Positions 41,241-52,498 of a stretch of DNA of 64,000 bases are shown here, in pieces. This DNA comes from Anthonomus grandis grandis (Eukaryota > Arthropoda > Insecta > Coleoptera > Curculionidae). The position numbers were made by a program, and so were the translations under genes. The notes below the pieces were generated by a model. The model worked only from the letters and a program-made list of their open reading frames with translations, ran no database searches and was not told the origin of the DNA. Positions within the stretch are counted from its first letter, which is position 1, and every line of letters begins with the position of its first letter. Location: positions 25,354,227 through 25,418,226 of the forward strand of contig NC_065546.1 in NCBI RefSeq assembly GCF_022605725.1. The letters run 5' to 3'.

Positions 41241-42811
41241 TAATGAGGAAGAGCAATGGCGTTGTAAAGTTTTAATTTGATGTACATTGACAAATTTTTT
41301 CCAATTCTTGTGATAAATCCAACTTTTTTTGAAAATTTTCTCATTACATAATCTGCATGAGCATGAAAATTCAGATTGGCATCGAAAATTGTTCCCAAAT
41401 ATTTAATTTCTTTGGCATACAAAATACTTTCCCCATTAACAGAAATCTGTATATTGCCCATGTCTATAGAACTTAATCTAGATTTCTTGCCAAATATACA
41501 AAACTTGGATTTACTTGCATTTAAACTTAGTTTATTTCTACAGAGCCAGATGAATAAGTTATTGAGTTCAACGTTCATGACCTGTTGCAGTTGATGAATG
41601 TCTTTACCCACCACATATAACATTTTATCGTCCGCAAACAACACCACATTACACCCCCGCACTACCTCCACCATATCGTTGACATACAATAAAAATAGCA
41701 AGGGGCCCAAGACCGTTCCCTGCGGTACACCATGCTTTACATTAACACTTTCAGATGAACTATTTTTGTATATGACTCGCTGAACTCTACCACTTAGATA
41801 AGATTGAAACCACTTCAATACATTATGTTTAAGGCCTAACCGTTCTAATTTCCTAATTAACATTTCTCTACTCACGGTTTCAATCGCTCTCTTAAAATCC
41901 AAAAATACAGCAAGTACTAGATTATCAGAGTCAAGGGCCCTGAGAAAATTATCAACTATATTAATAATGACAGACTCACATGAATTATTCTCACGGAACC
42001 CCGATTGGTTAGGCACAACTATTTTATTTATATTACAATGTTCGAGTAGCTGTTCCTTAACACATACTTCAAGGAGCTTCTCATAAATAGGTACGGTGTT
42101 AATTGGCCGAAATTCATTACACAATTTAGTGTTTTGCACTTTTGGAACAGGAACAACAGTAGAAAGTTTCCAGGCTTGCGGAAAAATCCCAGTACTTAAG
42201 GATGTATTGATAATATCCAAAAGACGATCACCCACAACATAAGCAACATCGCAAAGAACCTGCTTAGAGATGCCACTCTCCCCACCACCAACGTTTTTTA
42301 GATTTTTAAGTATTTCCTTCATTTTAGTCATCGAAACTTTATTAAATTGTGTCAAGGTTTTCTGGACTGAAGGTGGTTCAATGAAATATATTTGGCCATT
42401 TGCTGCTGGTGGAATATCTGCAAGAATAAGATCAATACTATTTACGAAATAGTTATTAAATCTATGTGCAATATCATCCTCCTGTGTAATGATTTCATTT
42501 TCAAACTTTATTTCATTAGGCATGTTTTGGTTTTTTCCTGGCAAAAGCGTCTTCAGATTTTTCCAGAGTTCTTTTTGATTATTTTTATTTAGCTCTATGG
42601 TATTCGCAAAAAATCTATCCTTTTCTACTCTTATCTTGCTTACTATGTTATTTCTTATAGCTTTATATTCATTCCAAACGTTGTCGTTGTTTTCTATGGC
42701 AGCCCTTTTATATAATCGATCCCTTTCCTGCATTTGCTCCCTTATATCTTGAGTTATCCATTTTTTATCGGCATATTTCTGTTTTTGCACAATTTTAATC
42801 CTTGGGCACAT
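41204..42811 (-). pseudogene. LINE ORF2: linker and reverse transcriptase
   Basis: 535 codons. Residues 1-150 are the linker between endonuclease and RT (Lys-Lys-Trp-Ile-Thr near 17-20). RT motifs follow: Phe-Arg-Pro-Ile (234-237), Gln-Ser-Gly-Phe-Arg (269-273), motif A with Asp305 (Phe-Leu-Asp-Phe), Gly-Val-Pro-Gln-Gly-Thr-Val-Leu-Gly-Pro (361-370) and the catalytic Phe-Ala-Asp-Asp box (392-395). Catalytic residues are therefore intact. The ATG at 42811 is internal: the same frame continues upstream into the endonuclease and is interrupted by TGA (42886-42884) and TAA (43039-43037). The 3' end is frameshifted from the C-terminal domain. It is probably an inactive copy unless the breaks are sequence errors. 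Confidence 0.9.
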
Positions 42812-43036
42812 ACTGTCAAGAATTGTTCTAATATCTCTGACAAAAGTATTAGCTAGTAAGTCAACATCTGAACTATTTCTATTTCAATTGCATGTAAGCA
42901 GTTCTTCCTGAAGTTTATGGCATTTGTAGGTCTTAAAAGACCTAGTATAACTTACTACATTCATTGGCTGTTCCTTCGATTGATCCATAGAAATTGACAT
43001 AATAAAATGGTCACTAATTTTAGGAGTTTGATGGAC

Positions 43037-43645
43037 TTAATGCGAGAGAGATTTGTCATTTGAAATTAAATAATCGATCAGAGTCTGACTTCTTTGGACT
43101 ATTCTAGTTGGAGTCTTAATTATTTGACTAAACCCATTGGTATAAATGATACTTAATAATTTGTTACTATAAAAATTGTTTTTTAATAAATCAAAATTAA
43201 AATCCCCAAGGATAATGTTGGTGCCATTAAATCCACTAACTTGCTCTAAATATCCCTCAAAAAACTCTATAAATTTGGCATCTTGTTTCTGAGGCGAATG
43301 GTACAAAACAGAGCACAAATATTTCCCTCCACCCATAGATAGCTCAAAAGACAACAGCCAGACATAATCATCAATAGACAATACAGACCCCACCTTATAT
43401 CTAATATCGTTTCTAATAAGGGCCAAGACCCCACCTGTTCTACTGTTGTTACTAATGCATTGCTCCAAACTGTACCCATCAATAATCAACTCACATGGCT
43501 CAATAACCAGGGTTACGTGAGTCTCACTCGAAAAGCAAGATCTTAGGCCTCCAGTCATTTACTAGTAAAATAATGTTATCTTTGTTGTTTAGATAACCTT
43601 GGCAATTAAAATAAACAATGTTGGTGTTAAGTGCAATATTTAGGT
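43037..43645 (-). pseudogene. LINE ORF2: AP-like endonuclease, broken
   Basis: The open part (43558-43037) has the apurinic-endonuclease-like motifs Ser-Glu-Thr-His (11-14, metal-binding Glu12), a Tyr-His-Ser-Pro (86-89), Gly-Asp-Phe-Asn (118-121) and a late Leu-Ile-Asp-Tyr block. The domain's first strand (an Asn-Cys-Gln-Gly block) lies upstream at about 43620-43600 in another frame, so there is a frameshift near 43530-43520. The frame ends at TAA 43039-43037 but is open again in the same phase into the RT ORF, apart from one more TGA. The endonuclease normally nicks the target DNA for target-primed reverse transcription. Confidence 0.85.
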
Positions 43646-43652
43646 CTAATTG

Positions 43653-44318
43653 CTACTTAATATATTTATTCCTTTGTAACTCTTCAATTCGCTTATAGGA
43701 ATCACAACTAGTTACATCCCAAGAAACCTGATTGACGTTTAGCCTAAGACCATACTTTTCATTAGATACTACACAATTGATACACTTAACGCTACTTACA
43801 TTACATTCTTTAACATCATGGGATCCACTACACTTTGCACACACTTTATTTTCTTTACACTCTTTCAGTAAATGACCATACCGACAGCACTTGAAACACC
43901 TTCGGATACCATATTCGTTGAAGACAGGACAACGGTTCCAACCAATGTTCATCTTCTCCTTTTCAATAAACACTGCATACGTAGTAGCATCAACTTCCAA
44001 GATCATATTGAACTTTTTGTTTACGATTATAGTTTTTCTCACAATTTGAATTTTGCGGTTTGGAGATTCTGGAACACTATTTTGACTCTTTATTTTGGCC
44101 AAAATTTCATTATCTGATAGGTTGTACTCAGGCTCGTTAATGCCCACCACCTTAATCCTGTGCTCTAAAAGTTTTGGTACCTCAACACTGTAGTTGTCAC
44201 CTATGTTGTTCTGGATCTGCGACTGTATCGAAGTTAGCTCCTTCTCATTGCCACACTTAATGATAACGCCGCCACTTTTGGTTGCTTTTCCTAGAGACAA
44301 ACCGTGGTTATGCCGAGC
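43653..44318 (-). pseudogene. LINE ORF1 (gag-like), 5'-truncated
   Basis: 215 codons from the first ATG (44300); the frame is cut at the 5' junction with satellite. The C-terminal third holds zinc knuckles: Cys135-Cys138-His143-Cys148, then Cys154-Cys157-His161-Cys166, and a further Cys173-X2-Cys176. These bind the element RNA in Jockey/I-type ORF1 proteins. The middle (about 85-125) looks like the usual RRM-like region before the knuckles. The stop is TAG (43655-43653). The same frame remains open after this TAG into the start of the endonuclease, so only one stop codon separates ORF1 from ORF2. Confidence 0.85.
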
Positions 44319-44904
44319 TTAACCCTGGTTATGTACAAAACTTAAAAAGGATCATTTGGGTCATCTTGTATAACCTAAATATTCATTTTAAAATAAATTT
44401 GAATAATAGATAACCGTAATTGAGTGAGATATGACTATTTTTTTAAAACACAATACATAAAACTATTTTTAAAAATCATTTAGGGTAATCAAATTATATT
44501 TAAAAATTGAATTAAAATTAAATCGAAACAATCGCCAACGCTATTAGTTATTATATTTTCTTAACTCTGGTTGTGTTCAAACCGTAAAAAACATCATTTG
44601 GCTATCTCGTATATGCGAAATAGTAAATTTAAATTATATTCGAATAATAGATAACAGTAAGTGTGAAATATGATTATTTTTTTTAAAAACAATAAATCAG
44701 AAAAATTTTAAAAATAATTTACAGTACATCAAATGAACTTCAAAATTTAAATTGGAATGAAATCGGACAATGCTATAATGATTAATTGTTCTATTTTCTT
44801 AATCCTGGTTATGTCCAAAACTTAAAAAGGATCATTTGGGTCATCTTGTATAACCTAAATTTGAATTTTAAAATAAATTTGAATAATAGGTAACCGTAAC
44901 TGAG

Positions 44905-45374
44905 TAATGAGTTACTAATTATATTGGGTATTACGTCACTTATAGCAAAAATCAATTTAGAAATTTTTATCTCACACGCTCAACAATTGAAAAAAAGAAG
45001 AAAATATACACTTATTCACGTATCTAAAAGAAATGTGAACTTAAATCTGTAACGATACCGTTCCATATACTTAATTTAATTTAAGTTCAATAAGTTTTAT
45101 ATACAATAATTTACTTGAGGTATAATAGATTTTTTTATATACCTAGGAGCTGAGGTTCAATCTATTAATCTCTGAGCTCGTTTTTTCTTTTCAATATCCT
45201 ACCTAACTTTGTTATGAATATTACAATTAAAAAACGATAAAAAAAAACAACAAGAAGACCTACTTTTTTTAAAAATACCTAATTTGAACCAGCGTTTCGG
45301 TAGTTATATGTACTACCGTTATCAAGGTAATTAAAGTAAAATTAAATTAAATTAAAAATAAAATATACGAAAAT
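44905..45374. mobile_element. Unclassified ~470 bp insert in satellite, copy 1
   Basis: Non-satellite DNA breaks a B half between gtaactgagt and gattattttttttaaac. It has no ORF of note. Visible features are a short inverted repeat (ataatagattttttta/tatatacctagg region is AT-rich; aggttcaatctattaatctc near 45150), an A-rich tract and, near the right end, a hairpin motif with a hammerhead-like core on the minus strand (45286-45327). It may be a small non-autonomous element or the remnant of a larger one. No clear terminal repeats or target duplication. Confidence 0.55.
45286..45327 (-). ncRNA. Degenerate hammerhead-like motif, copy 1
   Basis: On the minus strand the order is ttgataa, a 6-7 bp stem (cggtagt/actaccg) closed by an acatata loop, then gaaa and cgctgg. 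This is the layout of a hammerhead core (CUGAUGA, stem II, GAAA), but with U for C3 and A for the general-acid base G8, and an extra base before stem II. If it derives from a ribozyme it is dead. It may equally be a hairpin motif of an unknown element. Confidence 0.35.
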
Positions 45375-48173
45375 TATTATTTTTTTTAAACACAATACAT
45401 TAAAATATTTTTAAAAATCATTTAGGGTTAATCAAATTATATCTAAAAATTAAATTAAAATTAAATCGAAACAATCACCAACGCTATTAGTTATTATATT
45501 TTCTTAACTCTGGTTGTGTTCAAACCGTAAAAAACATCATTTGGCTATCTCGTATATGCGAAATAGTAAATTTAAATTATATTCGAATAATAGATAACAG
45601 TAATAGTGTGAAATATGATTATTTTTTTTTTTTAAACAATACATCAGAAAAATTTTAAAAATAATTTACAGTACATCAAATGAACTTCAAAATTTAAATT
45701 GGACTGAAATCGGACAATGCTATAATGATTAATTGTTCTATTTTCTTAACCCTGGTTATGTCCAAAACTTAAAAAGGATAATTTGGGTCATCTTGTATAA
45801 CCTAAATATGAATTTTAAAATAAATTTGAATAATAGGTAACCGTAATTGAGTGAGATATGATTATTTTTTTTAAACACAATACATTAAAATATTTTTAAA
45901 AATCATTTAGGGTTAATCAAATTATATCTAAGAATTAAATCGGAACAATCGTTAACGCTATTAGTTATTATATTTTCTTAATTCTGGTTGTATTCAAACC
46001 GTAAAAAACATCATTTGGCTATTTTGTATATGCGAAATAGTAAATTTAAATCATATTCGAGTAATAGAAAAACAGTAATAGAGTGAGATATAATTATTTT
46101 TTTTTAAAACAATTCATAAGAAAAATTTAAAAAATAACTTACAGTACATTAAATGAACCTTGAATGAAACATTTGGCTATCTCGTATATGCGAAATAGCA
46201 AACTTAAATTATATTCGAATAATAGATAACACTAATAGTGTGAAATATGATTATTTTTTTTTAAAACAATACATCAAAAAATTTTAAAAATAATTTACAG
46301 TACATCAAATGAACTTAAAAAATTTAAATTGGAATGAAATCGGAACAATCGCAGACGCTATTAGTTATTATATTTTCTTAACTCTGATTGTGTTCAAACC
46401 GTAAAAAACATCATTTTGCTATCTTGTATATGCGAAATAGTAAATTTAAATTATATTCGAATAATAGATAACAGTAATAGAGTAAAATATGATTATTTTT
46501 TTTTAAAACAATACATCAGAAAAATTTTAAAAATAATTTACAGTACATCAAATGAAGTTCAAAAATTAAATAGGAATGAAATCGGACAATGCCATAATGA
46601 TTAATTGTTCTATTTTCTTAACCCTGATTATGTCCAAAACTGAAAAAGGATCATTTAGGTCATCTTGCATAACCTAAATATGAATTTTAAAATAAATTTG
46701 AATAATAGGTAACCGTAATTGAGTGAGATATGATTATTTTTTTTAAACACAATACAATAAAATATTTTTAAAAATCATTTAGGGTTAATCAAATTATATC
46801 TAAAAATTAAATTAAAATTAAATCGGAACGACGTTAACGCTATTAGTTATTATATTTTCTTAATTCTGGTTGTGTTCAAATTGTAAAAAATATCATTTTG
46901 CTATCTTGTATAATGCGAAATAGTAAATTTAAATTATATTCGAATAATAGATAACAGTAATAGTGTGAAATATGATTATTTTTTTTTTTAAAACAATACA
47001 TCAGAAAAATTTTAAAAATAATTTACAGTACATCAAATGAACTTCAAAAATTAAATAGGAATGAAATCGGACAATGCTATAATGATTAATTGTTCTATTT
47101 TCTTAACCCTGATTATCTTCAAAACTGAAAAAGGATCATTTAGGTCATCTTGCATAACCTAAATATGAATTTTAAAATAAATTTGAATAATAGGTAACCG
47201 TAATTGAGTGAGATATGATTATTTTTTTTAAACACAATACATTAAAATATTTTTAAAAATCATTTAGGGTTAATCAAATTATATCTAAAAATTGAATTAA
47301 AATTAAATCGAAAAAATCGCCAACGCTATTAGTTATTATATTTTCTTAACTCTGGTTGTGTTCAAACCGTAAAAAACATCATTTTGCTATCTTGTATAAT
47401 GCGAAATAGTAAATTTAAATTATATTCGAATAATAGATAACAGTAATAGAGTGAATTATGATTATTTTTTTTAAAAACAAATTTTAAGGAAAATTTTAAA
47501 AATAATTTACAGTACATTAATTGAACTTCAAAAATCAAATTGGAGTCAAATCGGACAATGCTATCATGATTCATTGTTCTATTTTCTTAACCCTGGTTAT
47601 GTCCAAAACTTAAAAAGGATCATTTGAGTCATCTTGTATAACCTAAATATTCATCTTAAAATAAATTTGAATAATAGATAACCGTAATTGAGTGAAATAT
47701 GACAATTTTTTTTAAACACATTACATCAAAATATTTTAAAAAATCATTTAGGGTTAATCAATTTATATCTAAAAATTGAGTTAAAATTAAATGGGGACAA
47801 TCGCCAACGCTATTAGTTATTATATTTTCTTAACTCTGGTTGTGTTCAAACCGTAAAAAACATCATTTGGCTATCTCGTATATGCGAAATAGTAAATTTA
47901 AATTATATTCGAATAATAGATAACAGTAAGTGTGAAATATGATTATTTTTTTTAAAAACAATAAATCAGAAAAATTTCAAAAATAATTTACAGTACATCA
48001 AATGAACTTCAAAATTTAAATTGGAATGAAATCGGACAATGCTATAATGATTAATTGTTCTATTTTCTTAATCCTGGTTATGTCCAAAACTTAAAAAGGA
48101 TCATTTGGGTCATCTTGTATAACCTAAATTTGAATTTTAAAATAAATTTAAATAATAGGTAACCGTAACTGAG

Positions 48174-48642
48174 TGATGAGTTACTAATTATATTGGGTAT
48201 TACGTCACTTATAGCAAAAATCAATTTAGAAATTTTTATCTCACACGCTCAACAATTGAAAAAAAGAAGAAAATATACACTTATTCACGTATTTAAAAGA
48301 AATGTGAACTTAAATCTGTAACGATACCGTTCCATATACTTAATTTAATTTAAGTTCAATAAGTTTTATATACAATAATTTACTTGAGGTATAATAGATT
48401 TTTTTATATACCTAGGAGCTGAGGTTCAATCTATTAATCTCTGAGCTCGTTTTTTCTTTTCAATATCCTACCTAACTTTGTTATGAATATTACAATTAAA
48501 AAACGATAAAAAAAACAACAAGAAGACCTACTTTTTTTAAAAATACCTAATTTGAACCAGCGTTTCGGTAGTTATATGTACTACCGTTATCAAGGTAATT
48601 AAAGTAAAATTAAATTAAATTAAAAATAAAATATACGAAAAT
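48174..48642. mobile_element. Unclassified ~470 bp insert, copy 2
   Basis: Second copy of the insert, carried by the satellite duplication and not by a second transposition: it sits at the same base of the unit and its satellite flanks are duplicated too. It differs from copy 1 at a few positions (for example gtatttaaaag for gtatctaaaag and one A fewer in the A-tract). Confidence 0.6.
48554..48595 (-). ncRNA. Degenerate hammerhead-like motif, copy 2
   Basis: Identical hairpin motif to the one at 45286-45327, carried in the duplicated insert. Same reservations. Confidence 0.35.
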
Positions 48643-51600
48643 GATTATTTTTTTTAAACACAATACATTAAAATATTTTTAAAAATCATTTAGGGTTAAT
48701 CAAATTATATCTAAAAATTAAATTAAAATTAAATCGAAACAATCACCAACGCTATTAGTTATTATATTTTCTTAACTCTGGTTGTGTTCAAACCGTAAAA
48801 AACATCATTTGGCTATCTCGTATATGCGAAATAGTAAATTTAAATTATATTCGAATAATAGATAACAGTAATAGTGTGAAATATGATTATTTTTTTTTTA
48901 AACAATACATCAGAAAAATTTTAAAAATAATTTACAGTACATCAAATGAACTTCAAAATTTAAATTGGAATGAAATCGGACAATGCTATAATGATTAATT
49001 ATTCTATTTTCTTAACCCTGGTTATGTCCAAAACTTAAAAAGGATAATTTGGGTCATCTTGTATAACCTAAATATGAATTTTAAAATAAATTTGAATAAT
49101 AGGTAACCGTAATTGAGTGAGATATGATTATTTTTTTTAAACACAATACATTAAAATATTTTTAAAAATCATTTAGTGTTAATCAAATTATATCTAAGAA
49201 TTAAATCGGAATAATCGTTAACGCTATTAGTTATTATATTTTCTTAATTCTGGTTGTATTCAAACCGTAAAAAACATCATTTGGCTATTTTGTATATGCG
49301 AAATAGTAAATTTAAATCATATTCGAGTAATAGAAAAACAGTAATAGAGTGAGATATAATTATTTTTTTTTAAAACAATTCATAAGAAAAATTTAAAAAA
49401 TAACTTACAGTACATTAAATGAACCTTGAATGAAACATTTGGCTATCTCGTATATGCGAAATAGCAAACTTAAATTATATTCGAATAATAGATAACAGTA
49501 ATAGTGTGAAATATGATTATTTTTTTTTAAAACAATACATCAAAAAATTTTAAAAATAATTTACAGTACATCAAATGAACTTAAAAAATTTAAATTGGAA
49601 TGAAATCGGAACAATCGCAGACGCTATTAGTTATTATATTTTCTTAACTCTGATTGTGTTCAAACCGTAAAAAACATCATTTTGCTATCTTGTATATGCG
49701 AAATAGTAAATTTAAATTATATTCGAATAATAGATAACAGTAATAGAGTAAAATATGATTTTTTTTTTTAAAACAATACATCAGAAAAATTTTAAAAATA
49801 ATTTACAGTACATCAAATGAACTTCAAAAATTAAATAGGAATGAAATCGGACAATGCTATAATGATTAATTGTTCTATTTTCTTAACCCTGATTATGTCC
49901 AAAACTGAAAAAGGATCATTTAGGTCATCTTGCATAACCTAAATATGAATTTTAAAATAAATTTGAATAATAGGTAACCGTAATTGAGTGAGATATGATT
50001 ATTTTTTTTAAACACAATACATTAAAATATTTTTAAAAATCATTTAGGGTTAATCAAATTATATCTAAAAATTAAATTAAAATTAAATCGGAACGACGTT
50101 AACGCTATTAGTTATTATATTTTCTTAATTCTGGTTGTGTTCAAACCGTAAAAAACATCATTTTGCTATCTTGTATAATGCGAAATAGTAAATTTAAATT
50201 ATATTCGAATAGATAACAGTAATAGAGTGAATTATGATTATTTTTTTTAAAAACAAATTTTAAGGAAAATTTTAAAAATAATTTACAGTACATTAATTGA
50301 ACTTCAAAAATCAAATTGGAGTCAAATCAGACAATGCTATGATGATTCATTGTTCTATTTTCTTAACCCTGGTTATGTCCAAAACTTAAAAAGGATCATT
50401 TGAGTCATCTTGTATAACCTAAATATTCATCTTAAAATAAATTTGAATAATAGATAACCGTAATTGAGTGAAATATGACAATTTTTTTTAAACACATTAC
50501 ATCAAAATATTTTAAAAAATCATTTAGGGTTAATCAAATTATATCTAAAAATTGAGTTAAAATTAAATCGGGACAATCGCCAACGCTATTAGTTATTATA
50601 TTTTCTTAACTCTGGTTGTGTTCAAACGGTAAAAACATCAATTGACTATCTCGTATATGCGAAATAGTAAATTTAAATTATACTCGAATAATAGATAATA
50701 GTAATAGAGTGAGATATAATATTTTTTTTAAAAAACAATTCATAAGAAAAATGTTAAAAATAATTTACAGTACATTAAATGAACTTCAAAAATTAAATTG
50801 TAGTCAAATCGGACAATGCTATAATGATTAATTGTTTTATTTTCTTAACCCTTGTTATGTATAAAACTTAAAAAGGATCATTTGTGTCATCTTGTATAAC
50901 CTAAATATTAATTTAAAAAAAAATTTGAATTGTAGATAACCGTAATTGAGTGAGATATGACAATTTTTTTTAAACACAATACATCAAAATGTTTTAAAGA
51001 ATCATTTAGGGTTAATCAAATTATATCTAAAAATTGAATTAAAATTAAATCGGGACAATCGCCAACTCTATTAGTTATTATATTTTCTTAACTCTGGTTG
51101 TGTTCAAACCATAAAAAAACATCAATTGGCTATCTCGTATATGCGAAATAGTAAATTTAAATTATACTCGAATAATAGATAATAGTAATAGAGTGAGATA
51201 TAATATTTTTTTTAAAAAACAATTCATAAGAAAAATGTTAAAAATAATTTACAGTACATTAAATGAACTTCAAAAATTAAATTGTAGTCAAATCGGACAA
51301 TGCTATAATGATTAATTGTTCTATTTTCTTAACACTGGTTATATCCAAAACTTAAAAAAGGATCATTTGGGTCATCTTGTATAACCTAAATATTAATTTT
51401 AAAATAAATTTGAATAATAGATAACCGTAATTGAGTGAGATATGACTATTTCTTTTAAACACAATCCATCAAAATAATTTTAAAAATCATTTAGGGTTAC
51501 TCAAATTATATCTAAAAATTAAATCGGTACAATTGTTAAGGCTATTAGTTATTACATTTTCTTAACTCTGGTTGTGTTCAAACCGTAATAAACATCATTT

Positions 51601-52258
51601 GGCTATCTTGTATATGCGAAATAGTAAATTTAAATTATATTCGAATAATAGATAACAGTAATAGAATGAGATATGATTATTTTTTTAAAAAACAATTCAT
51701 AAGAAAAATTTTAAAAATAATTTACAGTACATCAAATGAACTTCAAAAATTAAATTGAAATCAAATCGGACAATACTATAATGAATAATTGTTCTATTTT
51801 CTTAACCCTGGTTATGTCCAAAACTTAAAAAGGATCATTTGAGTCATCTTGTATAACCTAATTATTAATTTTAAAATAAATTTAAATAATAGATAACCGT
51901 AATTGAGTGAGACATGACTATTTTTTTGAAACATAATACATCAAAATATTTTTAAAAAATATTTAGGGTTAAACAAATTATATCTAAAAATTTAATTGAC
52001 ATCATATCTTAACAATAGCTATAGGTAATAGTATTCGATTTTCATTATCCTGGTTATGTTCAAAACATAAAAAGGATCATTTGAGTCAACTTGTATAACT
52101 TAAATAATAATTTTAATTTATATTTGAATAATAGATAACCGTAATTGAGTGAGATATGACTATTTTTTTTAAACACAATACATCAAATTATTTTAAAAAA
52201 TTATTTAGAATTAATCAAATTATATCAAAAAGTTTATTTAAAATTAAGTCGGAACAAT

Positions 52259-52262
52259 CGCT
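52259..52262. other. Target-site duplication CGCT, left
   Basis: CGCT precedes the left LTR and recurs at 59596-59599 directly after the right LTR. Joining the flanks gives normal B-half satellite (caatcgctaacgctatt). A 4 bp duplication is what gypsy-group integrases make. Confidence 0.88.
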
Positions 52263-52484
52263 AGTTAGATAAAGGGATCGGCACAACTTCTTTTTAAAAA
52301 CAATTTTATTCAAGAAAAATTACAGATACGGATTTACGTTACTATTGACAGAACAAGTAAGAATGAGGTAAAACACAAAAGTACATATATTTATAATCTG
52401 CGATATTCATGGTCGTGGGACAATGCTGACATCGGCAATTCCGTGGGTTCGCTGGAAGTGACCATGGAAGATGTTCACATAACT
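52263..52484 (-). repeat. 3' LTR
   Basis: 222 bp, identical to the 5' LTR except one base (gctggaagtg here, gctggtagtg at 59563-59572). Contains the AATAAA signal (minus, 52310-52305) expected to end the transcript. Confidence 0.95.
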
Positions 52485-52495
52485 CCTCCCTCCTC
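52485..52495 (-). promoter_or_regulatory. Polypurine tract
   Basis: On the minus strand GAGGAGGGAGG lies directly before the 3' LTR. It would prime plus-strand DNA synthesis. Confidence 0.85.
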
Positions 52496-52498
52496 AAG

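Larger units (their letters stand above)
40252..44320 (-). mobile_element. Non-LTR retrotransposon (Jockey/CR1-like LINE), 5'-truncated and mutated
   Basis: A minus-strand LINE interrupting the satellite. In element order: a CCHC zinc-knuckle ORF1 remnant, an APE-type endonuclease, reverse transcriptase, a C-terminal domain, a ~550 bp 3' UTR and an ATTT-repeat tail. The 5' end is truncated: the ORF1 frame runs straight into satellite at about 44320, with only about two thirds of ORF1 left. The insertion sits at the A-to-B half junction of a dimer (tctattttgtt on the left, cttaaccctgg on the right), with at most a few bases of target duplication. There is no RNase H domain. Superfamily assignment is by overall RT and C-terminal similarity that I recognise; the exact clade is uncertain. 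Confidence 0.9.
44540..50580 (+). repeat. Tandem duplication of ~3.27 kb within block 2
   Basis: Sequence from about 44.54 to 47.81 kb recurs from about 47.81 to 50.58 kb. Offset is 3269 bp on the left (44602 to 47871; insert at 44911 to 48180) and 2776 bp on the right (47475 to 50251), because the second copy lacks one dimer. Both copies share rare features: the 470 bp insert, the truncated A-A join and the tataatgcg variant. Differences between copies are few. Confidence 0.85.
44321..52262 (+). repeat. Satellite array, block 2
   Basis: Same dimeric satellite and same orientation as block 1, resuming in phase at cttaaccctgg after the LINE. More diverged than the core of block 1: for example ctatctcgtata replaces ctatcttgtata in many A halves, and taataggtaacc replaces taatagataacc in B halves. 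Includes truncated A-A joins (about 46150-46180 and 49430-49440). Interrupted by two copies of a non-satellite insert. Ends at the LTR element target site. Confidence 0.95.

Noticed and set aside
41376..42592. Plus-strand ORFs over the LINE (41376, 41598, 42270, 42392)
   Set aside because: Antisense shadows of the reverse transcriptase ORF.
43267..44117. ORFs at 43267-43482 (minus, other frame) and 43872-44117 (plus)
   Set aside because: Shadows of the endonuclease and ORF1 frames; no recognisable domain.
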